Below, in pieces: positions 12,560 to 25,549 of a stretch of 64,000 nucleotides of DNA. Numbering within the stretch: position 1 is the stretch's first letter; every line of letters starts with the position of its first letter. Both the position numbers and the translations under genes were made by a program. The notes below the pieces were generated by a model. That model saw nothing but the letters and a program-made list of their open reading frames with translations, was not told the DNA's origin and did not search any database. Origin of the DNA: Laguncularia racemosa (lineage: Eukaryota > Streptophyta > Magnoliopsida > Myrtales > Combretaceae); contig JBBMOL010000081.1 in NCBI GenBank assembly GCA_037954665.1, forward strand, positions 3,394,313 through 3,458,312. Direction: 5' to 3'.

Positions 12560-13560
12560 TACTTTTAATACAAATCACATATCAAGTATATAGAAATAAG
12601 GAAGATGAGTGTGTGGTTTTACACACTTATTAATAGGCATGAAGGAAAATATGAATTTTTAATCAATGTCATTTGGGCTAAGTAATACACCAACCACATT
12701 TCATGTAGCTATGAACCAATTGTTTAAGCCATTTTTGAGGAAATTCTTCATTGTTTTCATTGATGACATCCTTGTGTATAGACTATATTGACTTTACATT
12801 TAGAGTACTTAGTTAAGGTATTACAAGTATTAGAGGATAACACTTCCTTTCTCAAGGAAAGTAAGCGCACTTTTTTTTTTTTGATAAAATTTGGAATATT
12901 TAGATCATATTTTCACATGGTGGTGTACAGCTAGATCCTTCTAATGTTGAAGCAGTTAGAAAAAGGCCTTTACTATCAAATATTCAACAAACGATGTATA
13001 AGCTACAGGATAAGCTTAGAGAAATGTTCATCTGATGAGATACTGGCTACTTACCGAAAGAGGGGAATTGCATATAAGAAAAGGGCGAATCTTCATGAAC
13101 TGGCTTCCACTAATCAAAGTTTCATGCATTTCAGATGGTGGTAAATTAAGGGACATGCATCTATTGCAACACCCTTAAGTGGCATGCTTCAAAAGGACAA
13201 ATTTATATGGTCATTACAAGCTAAATTGGAAATTGAAGGCCTTAAGTAAGCATATTTTCCTATTTCAAAATTTTCAAATTTTTCTATGTAATTCATTGTC
13301 TTAAGGAACTTCTAAATCAAGTGATAAAAACACTAGAGCAATAGAAAGATTTGGAGAAGTTTCTTGCTTATGTTTATTGATTATAAGGTTAGATAAGACA
13401 ACTATGTGCTTGATAGGTTATCGAGATGATCTTTTCTGCTTTCTTGCTCTTTTTATGCATACTTTCCCTTTTGTGACCAAGCTAAAAGTGGAATATTTGC
13501 AACTAGACTCATTTAAGGCAATCATTTCAACTATGGAGCAAGGTAAGACACTTAAATGAG
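12560..13560 (+). pseudogene. gypsy reverse transcriptase / RNase H fragment
   Basis: Continues the second gypsy element after the insertion. Phrases: YEFLINVIWAK... and TTFHVAMNQLFKPFLRKFF, then the intact catalytic box VFIDDILVY (about 12,752-12,780), FLKESKRTF, and after a small foreign segment (about 12,985-13,120) KGHASIATPLSGMLQKDKF and IWSLQAKLEIEGLK (about 13,150-13,245). Residues from about 13,320 to 13,560 fit the RNase H/connection domain (TMCLIGYRDDL is part of an open 60-codon piece). Stops and frame changes are frequent. The YIDD-type aspartates survive, but the enzyme cannot be made. Confidence 0.8.
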
Positions 13561-14170
13561 ATCTTTGTTGGAAGAATGGCCTATTGTATTATCAACAATG
13601 CCTCTTTTTGGTCCCTCAATCTTCTATCATTCTCCAACTCTTATATGAGTTTCATTGTTCACCAAGTTTAAGGCATTTTAGAGGTCTCAAAACAGACAAT
13701 AAATTATTTGCTAATTTTTATTGGGAAGGAAAGAAGAAGCAAATTGAAGATTTTGTTTGCATTTTCTAAATATGTTAGCAATTAAACTACTCTACTAGGT
13801 CTTTGATTGGATTATTGGTGTCTCTACCAATTCTTGAGAGAATTTAGGAAGACATTAGCATGGAATTTGTTACATGTTTTCCTAAATCTCGAGGTTTTAC
13901 AATCATTCTTGTTTTGGTGGATAGGTTGTCAAAATATTGCCATTTGGGGGCTCTAAATTCATATTACTACTATTAAGGTTACCTCTCTATGTTTTCACAT
14001 AGTGATAAGATTACATGGCTTTCCTAGATCTATTGTTTCTATTAGGGATGCCATATTTGTAATTTAATTTTGGAGAGAGCTATTTAAGCTCAATGGGATT
14101 TAATTGAATTTGAGTAGTGCTTATCGTCCTCCTAATGATATGTAATTCTCATCTCTTATGATGTTAAATG
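13560..14170 (+). pseudogene. gypsy integrase fragment
   Basis: Phrases in order: WKNGLLYYQQCLFLVPQSS and LLYEFHCSPSLRHFRGLKT (13,565-13,700), which is the integrase amino-terminal zinc region with one histidine replaced; ANFYWEGKKKQIEDFV (13,710-13,755); the core start EDISMEFVTCFPKSRGFT and LVLVDRLSKY (about 13,850-13,940). Further on SSAYRPP-like text appears as LSSAYRPPNDM (about 14,110). The integrase DDE core is only partly preserved. After 14,170 similarity stops in A-rich sequence, and no chromodomain or 3' LTR follows. Confidence 0.75.
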
Positions 14171-14199
14171 AAATAAAGTTTTCTTTGGAAAAGTAAAAA

Positions 14200-17050
14200 A
14201 TAAAATAAAAAGAAAGAAAGATGTCTAGTTTTACATTACTTCCATAAAAGCTTAGCTTCAATTTCATGCCTTAAGTCATCTTAATTGATCTAGTACATCT
14301 TAAGTTACGCTGTTAATGAGTACATTTTCAATTATCATTTTAGAATTATCTAATCCAAAAATATATAAAAAAATTCGTGCTCATTAAATCCTCATTGGAT
14401 GCATGAAAATTATCATATGAGATCTCTATTATGACCATATAATTGAAACTTTATTAGATGAATGGAAAATTGAATATAAAGGTCAATTGAATTGATGAGA
14501 GATTGAGATAGCATTTGGTTTATGACTTTTGAGGTACCGAATTGTACAAAACCTATGCTTAGTCTTGTAAAGAACTTTGTTTATTATACTTAGCATGACA
14601 ATATTAATAAATTATAAATATATCTAAAAATACTAATATATCCTTACCTTAGTCTATGGTTTGACTGTTAGGCTAAGGTTTTATAGGTAGATACTAACAT
14701 ATACTAAAAAATACTAAAGAAAAGTTATTCTTGTGATTTTATGATGGAATTGTAATCCTTCATTTTATAGTAATAGCAACTCTATAAATAATTATTCCAC
14801 CAAATAAACATAGAAATAGACAGTAGAAAAAAGGAATAAATATTTCACCAAATAAATATAGAAATAGATTTGAAAAAAAAGAAAGAATTATTCTATTTCA
14901 TTTTTGGAAGATCAACTAAACGTTGTATAAGTTTTAAAAGCACCTGATAGACATGCATTGAAATTTTCTAGGACATGTTAAGAGGGTAAATTAATTATTT
15001 TTCTCGCCTCTAACTCCATGGGTCTTGATCACTTTGCTTGCTGTGATGAGTGATCGAATGCCCCATTGGCTTGCTTCGAAGCAATCGGGCTTATGGTTCG
15101 TGACACTGAAATCCTGTATGTGGGCATAACCATACTTTGAAGCTAAGAAACAGTGGGGGACAGTTGAAAAGCAGCGGAGATTTGAGTCAAAAAACACACA
15201 CAGAAAATCTGTTCAATGTCGACAATCCTAAGTTTAATAATATTTAAAAAAAAAAAAGAAAAAAATGATTGAAATACTGTAGCAATGAACATGTTTAATA
15301 GCAATGATAATCAAACTTTGACACGTTTACATACATTGTGCCTTTTTTTCCTTAAGAAGAGATTAATTAGTGGGAAAGAATATGATTAATGGTTTTGATT
15401 TTAGAGATCTAAATATTTCCAAACCCAAAATTGTATCATAAGTCCTTTTTTCACCTCAAACCTATTCTGTACACAGCATGCGAAGTACTATGTCTATAGT
15501 AATTTGTGTATTAGAAATAGCTGAATAATGAGTTTAAGAAAATATTAGATTTCAATTCAATAATCATAACACGTATATTATTAACTAATTAAACATCCAA
15601 GTCAATGATACGACACTCATACATTACATATATAGCTAGCAAGTACTATTGTTGTTTAAATATATATCGAAAGTCATTAATACTTATTCATCGTTATTAT
15701 ACATACGCTAATAAAAGGATTGAGGTGAAATTTAACCTACTTTGAGTTGTCTAATCAGGTTATGATATGATTAAAAAAATATAATATAATAAAAAAATAT
15801 AAAAAATATAATTATATTATATTATAATTTAATTAATTATTATTTTTATTTAATTTTATATATTTTTTAATATTGGTACAAATTAAATACAATTTACAAA
15901 ATAAAAATATGAATCGTTAATATGAATTGTTGACCTTAATTTAAGGTATGCTTGAAGATAAATATCAAACAGAAGGAGTTGATTTCATGGAAATATTTTT
16001 TAAAATTTTTAAAAAAGGGAACGAACGGGATTAAGAGGGAAAAATCATTTTGAGTTAAAATACAACATAAGAAAAAAGAAAATTAATTATTTGTAAAAGG
16101 AAAATAGAGCATATTGTAAATACACCATTAAACTATTAGTAGTTAATAGATATACTTACAAACTTCAATAGTATAACTATACCTTTCTATAAATTTTAAA
16201 ATTGTACAAGTGTCTCCACTGAAACTTTAAAATCATCCTATTAGTCATTTTGATGATGGTTTTGGGTTTGTATAAGTGGTTTAAGGGTTATTCCTTTTTT
16301 TTTTTTTTTTGGTTTTTCCTTAATGTTTTCGAATGTTTTAGGGATGTGAAGCCAATGTTTGTTGTTTAGAGACTCGTTCCTAGCTAATAATTTAAGAACT
16401 ATATTTGCAATTACCCCCCCAAAATAATAATAAAATAATCTATCTTTTATTATTTATTTAATTATTTTAGTGACTAATGCCTAGTGGTGGTCACTAACTA
16501 CTATCATTGCTCTTTACCACTTCTTCAGATAGTAATAATAAATAAAACAACCACGTTTTTTTTTTTTTGTTAACATAATTCTTATAGGACATAGGGTCAA
16601 TAATTTCCAACACTCTATAATAATATGATTACAAATTCAACGTAATTTCTAACATGAATTTAGAGATAAAATACAAAACTAAAATAATTACAAATCCAAT
16701 TTACTATAAGAAAAAGAATAAGCCAACGCTGGGATGATTTCATTTGAATTATTGGCATCATTAAGGGAACACCCACCTAAATAACATAATGTTTGTACTT
16801 TTTCTCTTATTTTACAAAAACATAACCCTTGGATTTGATGGCGTATAATGACACCTCTAGCTAGTAATGGTTAGTTGAATACAATGTTGTCCCACAAGAA
16901 TAGTGAATACATGAATATGGAATTCATCTTTTAAGTCAAGTAGGCAAAGAATTGTGATCCCCATGAATTAAGCAATTAAGGGTATTGCTTTTGATTTTTT
17001 AAGGAAGTTCATATCAACTTGATTATGATTGCAATGGTGTGAGAACATTT
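14200..17050. other. AT-rich stretch without recognised genes
   Basis: No convincing coding region. A GC-richer island at about 14,995-15,200 has an open frame on each strand (68 codons on the minus strand; about 40 codons on the plus strand with a hydrophobic WVLITLLAVM run); I recognise neither. At 15,765-15,850 there is an extremely AT-rich, self-complementary block. Poly-T runs lie near 16,295 and 16,558. Confidence 0.5.
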
Positions 17051-17059
17051 CCTTCATTT

Positions 17060-17100
17060 AGCCAATAAAATTATATATATATATATATATAATATTGGCT
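17060..17100. repeat. (TA)n core within a short inverted repeat
   Basis: agccaata (17,060-17,067) and tattggct (17,093-17,100) are exact inverted copies flanking a TA dinucleotide run, so the 41 bases can fold as one hairpin or cruciform. Confidence 0.8.
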
Positions 17101-17992
17101 TAAATTTTCGTTACTTTTGGAAATTTATAGACAACAATGATAAATGTTTGGAAATGGATTAAAGTGATACCGTGAATAATGATTGCTAAAATTCAATAAA
17201 AATTTGATACTTTATCCATCGTGTAAGGATAATTATTATAAGTGATTATAAATACTTTTATTTGTCAAATTTTTATTATTTTTATACAACATTTGCAGTT
17301 CATGTGTCATATAACTTTTATTGAAATATTTTCTTAATTATAATGAAGTATTTCCTCTGGATTTAAAAGAAAAAAAGAAAGAAAGAAAAGCCCTAGATGT
17401 GGCGTTTCTAGCAGATTTTCCTTTTGTGATCGTCTCCTTTCAAATTTGTTATATTTCTTATGGTCAACCAAAAACGGTGGAAATGTACTTATCTTTCTTT
17501 TTTTTAATCAATATAATGTTGATCGATATTGCGTTGGAAAAAAGCAACGAACATACATGAAATCATGTGAAAATAATTAGCCGAATGATATGAATACAAA
17601 TATAAAGAAGATTATTGGCAAGTGAAAATATTATCTTATTCTTGGGTCCAAAATTGAAAAGCAAAGATTAACTTATTCATAATTGTATTAAAATAATGAG
17701 TGTTAAGCTCAGTGACAATTTTTAATGATACTTTCTTCCTGCAGCCTAAGTTAACATGTAATCATACGAAGGTTTTGCAACTTTATATGAAAGCACTAGA
17801 AATTATATATATATATGTATATATATATGCACTTTTGCTAACGACAAGGAGAAGCAACCTTTTTTGGCCCTTGTGATAAGATTATTACTTCAATGGAGAA
17901 TTTTCAAAATGGGACTTTAAGGAGCTATAAGCCTGCCATGCAATCATATATAATTCCACGAAGGTTTTATTCAAGAGACAGTACATTTTCAT

Positions 17993-17997
<5 letters not shown>

Positions 17998-18027
<30 letters not shown>
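17998..18027. repeat. (AT)n microsatellite
   Basis: Perfect AT dinucleotide run of about 30 bases. Similar runs occur at about 18,189-18,209, 23,300-23,318, 55,137-55,171 and 57,967-57,990, and a TG run at about 18,594-18,611. Confidence 0.95.
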
Positions 18028-18028
<1 letters not shown>

Positions 18029-18099
18029 CTTTTAAAATAGTAATAATCTTCACATTATTTAATGTAAAATGCAACACAATATTTTGCATTAATGATATT

Positions 18100-21000
18100 T
18101 CATTTCTGTGTTTTAAAAGATTATAATTCTTTTATGAAATAATGCATAATTTCATTAAAAAACTATTTGGTAGTCATATTCAATTGTAATATATATATAT
18201 ATATATATAGTTAATTGACAAAAATCTCTTAAGTAAGTTTTAATTTTTACTAATAAATATATTTTAAACTGATATCCATCATTGTGGGTTTTACCTAATT
18301 TTTTTAATGCTCATATCTATATTAATTGAGATTACATAGAATCCAATTTCACGAATTAAATTAAATATAGACCTATTTATTAGTAAAACTAACATGGTGA
18401 AAAAGCAAACTTAAGCCATATATGTACCTTTTATTGAATGGTTCCACCATTTAGAGAATGTTAATTTTAACCGTCGCTTTATTTCTCTATGACCTAAAAA
18501 ACTAGACACTTTAAACAATTTTGTTTTATAAAATTGGCTAACTAAATTTGGAACTTTACTGTTAATCTTGTGAATCATTTTTTCTTTTTTCTTTGTGTGT
18601 GTGTGTGTGTTTGTACAATCCTCAATTTTGCATAAGACAAGTTATATGTGTTGAATAATTATGATGATTTGCAGGGTGATTAATCAACATATAATATTTT
18701 CCTTTAAGATCTGTTATGAACAATCTATTTTGAGTAATGTATGAAGTTTTAAATGAATTAATGTATATATTAAATCACCTTATTGAAAGTTAAGTTGGAG
18801 AAATTATTCCCAATAATTATTATCTCTCTTTTAAAATAGGATTAAACTATTATCATATCTATATAATACCGTCGAATCATTGGATTAACTCTTAATCTTA
18901 ATAGTTAAATGATGAAGTAAAAAGTTTAGTAACGGGACCATTAAAGTTCCCTGGGAGTTTGAGGTGAGGTTGCTCATTAAAGGATGCTTCCTAGAGTCCT
19001 ATGTCCGATTCCTCATTTGGTAGGAGACCTGAATTGCCCTACATCCTAAGGACAAGCATACACAAGGGAACAAAAAACAAAGATAAACAAGAACTCTTGA
19101 AACACTTTGTAACAACAGACAAAGGTCAAAGACTTGGCATCTCTCGATTGTCATCAAATAACTACGATAAAAAAATGTGTGCACAATCTGGACTATGGAT
19201 TATTATTCTGCCAAAGTAGATCAGTTTCTAATTATATAATGAACCTAACACTATTTTTTTTTTTGCCCCCCAAAGAACCTAACATTTAAATAGTTCTAAT
19301 TATTTGGTACATGAGATTAGTTTATTAAAATTAGAATCTTTCATGTTGGAAGTTAGGCGAATTGAAAATTTAAGTAGTTAAGCAGATGCTGTTGGTTTTT
19401 GAACGACAAATTTATATGAATGTCATTTGTTTCATTTCTTGGAATACTATGTATGTTAATTGCAACCGGAAGAAGATAAAGAGAGATTATTTTCTTTATA
19501 AATCTTTAAATAAGAATAGATTTTATTACTTTTTTCTCGTTATAAGTTATTTACCTCTTCTTTCGCATAGAAAGAAAAAAAGAAAAAGGGATGGAACAAA
19601 AAAAAAAAACCATGAAAATCTAATGGGATAGTTTATGTAATTTGACTTGGAACTGTTCTACACATTATTTCATTAAAAATAAAAGAATACCGTAGAAACA
19701 CCCTTAGAATTAGAAAACAAATTAAAACCATCCTCCAATTATCCAAATTATATACTTAGATTGAAACAAGCTCAAGCTAATATTAAATTGTGATATGAGT
19801 AACTTCATGGGAGCCTAGAGTATTAGGACGATATAGAATATTTAATGTATTCTATGGGTAATATGTGGTCCTGGGTCGCTTTTATTAATCATGAACCAAT
19901 ATTTTATAAGATATATAACTTTATAATTCAATAAGTTTGTATAACCGGTATCCGACTAGACATTTACATAGAAGTAGTGAAATCATAAAAAATTCATGTT
20001 ACTTAAATTTTAATGAACATTTTTCAATAATTTAAGGTTTAGAAGGGTAACTGTCAATTTTAAACCGTATTGTTTATGTCATAATTTAATGTTATTTAAT
20101 TTTGATAATTAATTTAATGCTATGTTAAAGGGTATGGGTTTTTTCTTTTTAAATATTTCCTAGCAAGCAGAAAAGGATAAGGTAATTCACGTGTTCAATT
20201 TTAAAATTGTGGAGGATGGAGTGTAATTTTCCTTTTGAAAAAAAGAAAATAAATAAAGAGGGAAGCCCCAAGAAAAGGACAACAATTAAAAGGTCACTAA
20301 TCTATCATCCCTCCTTGGGGGCACGTATTTCCAAGCGGTCGTTGAAATGTCAAGAACAGTATGCATACACCCGTGTGCAACTTTTTAAAAGAATTATGGT
20401 AATGTCTATGTGCCACCCAAAATTGTAATCACAATCAATTATGGGGATTAGTGGTTGAAGATTCAATGTTTTGGGTAGTTGGGTGGTAATGTCAAGTTGT
20501 CCATTTTGGAACGACACTAATACGTGATAGAAAATAGTATCCCAATACCTTTTTATTTCATTTTAAGTGACTAGATATAAAGAGCTAAAAAGAAAAGTAT
20601 TCTTTTGTTTCTATAAAAGTTAAATTTAAATGTTTTAATATCTTACAATTAAAGCATTAATTCAAAGAAAAAAAGAAAAAAGTTCATTTCCTTATAGATT
20701 GCCATGAATAAGGTAATTATTTCGATACTAAGTCCTTAATTGTTTCTATCTAATCCTTGTTGATGTACAGTAATTAATGAAATTGGAAGGTTTTATAATT
20801 TTAATTATTGATGGAGAGATGTCTATATAAGTGTGTTTATTTTATTTATGATATATAGTCAAGTGAAATGTCCACATAAGTATGTTTATTTTATTTATGA
20901 TATACCATGAAGTTAAACTAACGCTTTATCCAAAAAAAGTGCCACGAAGTCTATCTTTACTATAAGCTAATCATCCATTTCAAGCCCAATCATTGGGTCA

Positions 21001-24000
21001 ATTGGGCCTAGCTATTTTCATCCTTATGGGTCAATGGACTTGAAATATGAATTGATTTTAAGCTATAGCACAAATCTAACTTATGTTGTGTGTGTTGTGT
21101 GTATTTTTATAAACATTGTTGTAAGACCAATATATATATATGTGTGTGTGTATATACTATTCATAAGTATTAATACTCATAAAACTTATTGAATTTGTTA
21201 TAATTGGATCTTTATGGACCTAATCCATAATAGAATTTTATCCCTCTAATTTTTAGTAATTTTTTTTTTTTTTTTTTTGCTTGAGTAGGTTTCATTTGTG
21301 ATAACCTAAAAAGGTGAAAAAAAAAAGGTCTTACATGTTTTAATTTAAGATACTCATGTGATCCAAAATTTTATTTATTTGACTTTGCCTGATTATTGTT
21401 AAAGTTCATAATAAGTGCAAGTGAAACATATGAAAAGGAACATCAAAGATTTTTTCTAACTAGGCAAACTTATGGACACCTTCACCACTTAGGGAAACAC
21501 AAGCTATGCCATTCAATCTATGGAAAACACAAGGAGAAATCTCTTCATATAGTTAGGTCAAATTTTGAAATCTCACAACTTAAACATTAAAAGTAGGATT
21601 TGGATCCTCTAAAGTTATTTTTACTAAAGTTTCCTAAATTTATCTTTTTAAAATGTTAACATGTGTAATCAATAGTTGAAATCATAAGAAATAAAAACGA
21701 CATCAAAATAATATCATAAGATATTTTAGAAATTAAGACAACCCTAACAATTAATTTATAACTTTGAAAAACTTTAGAGAAATACAACTCTAAAGAGTCA
21801 ATTTCCTAAAATGTAACCTGTTAAGATTACCTTATATCACACAAGCAAGACTGCAAGCTATTACTCAATGTAACATTGATAATTTTAACATCAATCACCA
21901 GAATTTGATAGGTACACAAGGATACTTTCACGTAGAAGCAAACATATAGCTCAAAACCTTAATAGTGTGATGTCTCATAATTATCTTGTTTAGCGTTGAT
22001 TATAATATTCTGAAATGGATCTTTAATTTTATATTAGGTATTTTGGCATTTGCTAATTTTGCGCATATAATGACATTATTTTGACAGTTTTGACATATTT
22101 TCATATTGGGAGTATTTGAAGCTACAGTTGTTGGAATGTATGTTTTTTATGTGGTTTTGACACTAAGAGACAACACTATAATCTTTTATTTAGAGCCCAA
22201 AATCTAGACCAACCATTAAAGTATCTGAAAATTCATTGCAAGCCAAGCCGCATGCTCACTGCCGAAAACTATAGCAATCTCGGTATTCGATCCATAATTT
22301 GTGGCCCCTCCTTCTCCAATTACTATATATATTACAATAATTGTAAGAGGGAAAACTAAACTTGATATTCATTTGTTAGAAAACAAAAATTTATGCCAAT
22401 GAATTATATCAACTTGATATAATTTAGGGTTTACAATCCCTTTTGGAGCAACTAAATACTCATGTTAAAATTATGGAAAATAGATATATTTTTGCAATGA
22501 TTCCGCGTCTAAAATTTGTATTCTCAACCCTTAAATGCGACAAAGTTGAAATAAGAAATTAGGAAAATAGTGGATATTTTAAAGTGAATATTTGGGAACT
22601 ACTTTTTTATTTCATCATCTTTTATTTTGCCTACTTGTATAAATATACTATCAACACTTTTTATGGCCAGTTATTTCATGGTCTAGGATTGAGAATTCAA
22701 TAGTTATTCTTAAAATAGCATACCTTCTTTTATTTATTTGAAACTTGATTGAGGAATGATTGTATTCTATCAAATACAATTAGGTATTACTCTAACCCAA
22801 ATTATATTATCCTCGCGATACTCTTACGAATATTACCAATAGCAGTGCCCACTAGACTACAATTATCTCTGCCACACCATCACTTTTGTTTTGAAACCCC
22901 ACCATAGTACTACCTTGTAATATACTACCATTATCATTGCTCCATTATCATTACGACTTCTACCATCATCACTGGTTCTGCACCACACCAAATCTGATCT
23001 TACTACACATTCAAGATTCTTCGTCCTCTTTTACCTCTTTCTTTATATATTTATATATATAAAGTTATTAAATTAGTAGAATATTTAGTTACTCCAAAAA
23101 CAAACTTTTATTTGTTATCTTACCTTTTCTCTTGTAATCTAACTTTATTTTCCTTACGAACCGTTTCTTTTCAAGTACATAAGTTTTAAACTAATGAAAC
23201 TCTAACTGCCAATGTAACCATTAATTATTTGATTACATTATTATTATTATTTGCTACCACTAAGCAATTTAGAAGCCGCATGCCTATTAGATTTGCACTT
23301 ATATATATATATATATAATATATTATATTAATTGTGAAGGGTTTAGTATTTGTCTAATGTTTATTGTTAAAAGTATAAATTCTTTAAGATTGATTTTCAA
23401 GGTTGTTGAAATCATTTTAAGTACCCAATTCACCTTCCTTGACTTAGGAAATTATAGAAGACATGGGTTGGATCTTCTATTCTGATAGATGAAAGAATAG
23501 TGTACTCCGATATGATGGTATATTGGGGTCAACTCCATTACATAGCCATTGGTTGGAGTCATCAATTTGGCTATGGTTCCAACCGGTACTTAGAAGTGTG
23601 GATCGTATAAATCGTTTAAGGTGACTTAAAATAAAGTTGTAATAAAAATTATGGTACAATTTTCTTAAATTATATATCGTATAGGAGATTTTGATACATA
23701 AATATGATAATTTATATAGTGATTTTATTTGAAATCGCCTATTGATGATTTATGCTAATAAAATCTCCACTTTGTTGCACACAAAAGAATTGGTTCCAAA
23801 AATATCAAAACGTTAAGGAGTTGTGGTAAAATAAGGAAAGCTCTCGCTTATACACCGCAGAAAAAAATTAAAGAAAGAAATAAATCAATTAAATCTAAAT
23901 AAATAAAAAATTAATAAAGTAAAAAATATATCTTTCGAAAGAATTTATTAAGTTGAAAAATAATTTTTAAATATATTTTTTAGTGACCTGCGAATGATTT

Positions 24001-25240
24001 TATTCAATCATATTATTTGATATGGACGAAATTGTCAATTTCTACTCAAGTACTCTCACTTGTGAGCCCATTTCATTGAACCCTAAGCTCCCTTGGTTTT
24101 AGAGCGTCGAGACCCTTGGGGGCCGGCTGGCTGGCTAGGTCCATCCAAGAGAGTCTAAAATAGGGTGCGTTAGCTTGGTTTATGATAGATGTGTTGACTC
24201 TACACATATAATCCCTATTCTATCCAATAACTATCAATGTCTCTCTCTAGAATTCTCTTGTTTCGTTTTAGGTTTTGTTCTTTCTTTTGTCAAACTTCTA
24301 CACACCATAAAGGACAGGTTTTAGAGTAAGTTGCCATTTGGCAACTTGAAAAGATCTAATAGTGGAATATTTAAAGAGGAATATTCGATGATGAGAGATT
24401 AATTCATTAAATATCTAATTATCTAAATTAAAGTTTCTTTTTAAGTTACTAGCGAATACATACCCTAATATCATCCCTTTTTATAAACCTTGTGATCTCT
24501 TATGAAAATAGTTATTAAGGTGGTTATTTAGTTTAATTTAGTTTTATGCGTTTTGTTTTCAAATTCTTCCCGAAAGATGGCCATGACAGAATAAAATCAA
24601 TTGTGTTTATTGATCCTGATTTTGTTAATATATACAAGGGCAGACATTGATGGTCTCCTACGTGGGATGAAATTACACAATTGACGTAAGGTCCCTAGGT
24701 TAAGGGAGTCAAAAGTATCTGGCATTTGCTTCCTATGCTGATGGTCAACTATTACATTGATTTTGGCATTATGAATTCGACTTCTACAAACCTGATGAAA
24801 CCATGCCTATGTTTTAACACCGTGATATGGTTATATTAATCGGTTTCTTCTATCTCTCAAACCTAGGATAAGAATGGTATTTTATTTATTGGGCGTAGGA
24901 GCAATTTTGTAATTAGGTGTACACATAAATGGAGAATATATAGGACAGGAGTAGCACACTCAAGTCCTTATATGTACGTAAAGAATCCTAAAATCTGGTT
25001 ATTAAGCATGGACGGGCATAAAAGGGTCCTAATTGGAGTTCTACATCCTCCATTATTCAATGGGTCCAGTCATTCTTATTTTTTCATGTTTTTTGAACAC
25101 AGCCCTTGCCAATAGAAGATATAGTCATTTTTTCATTCAAGCGACCCACTCGTCAACAAATGACTTTATGTTTGTGAATCGATCAAACAGTAACGTCTAG
25201 TCAATTCCATGCAGCATTCATTTGAAAAGATAACAGTTCT
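18100..25240. other. Long AT-rich region, no gene recognised
   Basis: Only short frames are present (largest 81 codons at 19,386-19,631, lysine-rich and low complexity). None gives a family resemblance I trust. A 36-base direct repeat (20,820-20,855 and 20,869-20,904, including gtttattttatttatgata) is the only structured element I note besides microsatellites and homopolymers (poly-T near 21,259). A short GC-rich patch sits at about 24,100-24,150. Confidence 0.5.
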
Positions 25241-25263
25241 CTCTTTAATTCCTTATTGTAACA

Positions 25264-25365
25264 ATGGCAGGAGAAAGTAAAAGCATACTGAGAGAATCTG
25301 ATGGAACCAGATTCAAAGACTCAGCACATATCAATAAAGTATATTTAGATAATATGTTTGAGTAA
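25264..25365 (+). other. Possible orphan first exon (low confidence)
   Basis: An ATG in a good plant context (acaatggca) opens a 33-codon frame starting MAGESKSILRESDGTRFKDS and ending at TAA. A GTATAT that could be a splice donor sits at 25,339, after ...HINK. The base composition is less AT-rich than its surroundings and the peptide is compositionally ordinary. I recognise no family. It could be the first exon of a gene cut off by the LTR that follows within a few hundred bases, or chance. Confidence 0.2.
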
Positions 25366-25549
25366 TAATTCATTCATATAAAATATATTTTAGTCTATTT
25401 TGTAATGATACACTTTCTAGGTCTTGGTTCACCCTATTTAATCCATTAATTTATATCAACCTGACACTTGAAAGTGGTGTCTTTACGTCATTCGTAAAGT
25501 AGGGGCAAGGCAAATTCACTTAGAACTTGTATCCATTTTTTTTTTTTTC

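Larger units (their letters stand above)
9261..14200 (+). mobile_element. Second Ty3/gypsy element, 5' LTR to integrase, 3' end missing
   Basis: Plus-strand element, in order: a candidate 5' LTR, PBS-like site, gag with zinc knuckle, protease, RT, RNase H-like region and integrase, all read across stops. It is interrupted by an insertion of about 1.5 kb between protease and RT. No 3' LTR matching 9,261-9,661 was found downstream of 14,200. The gag and integrase phrases resemble chromovirus-like gypsy elements, but no chromodomain was seen, so I leave the lineage open. Confidence 0.8.

Noticed and set aside
17893..18126. 77-codon frame with an Ile-Tyr run
   Set aside because: Produced by the (AT)n microsatellite.
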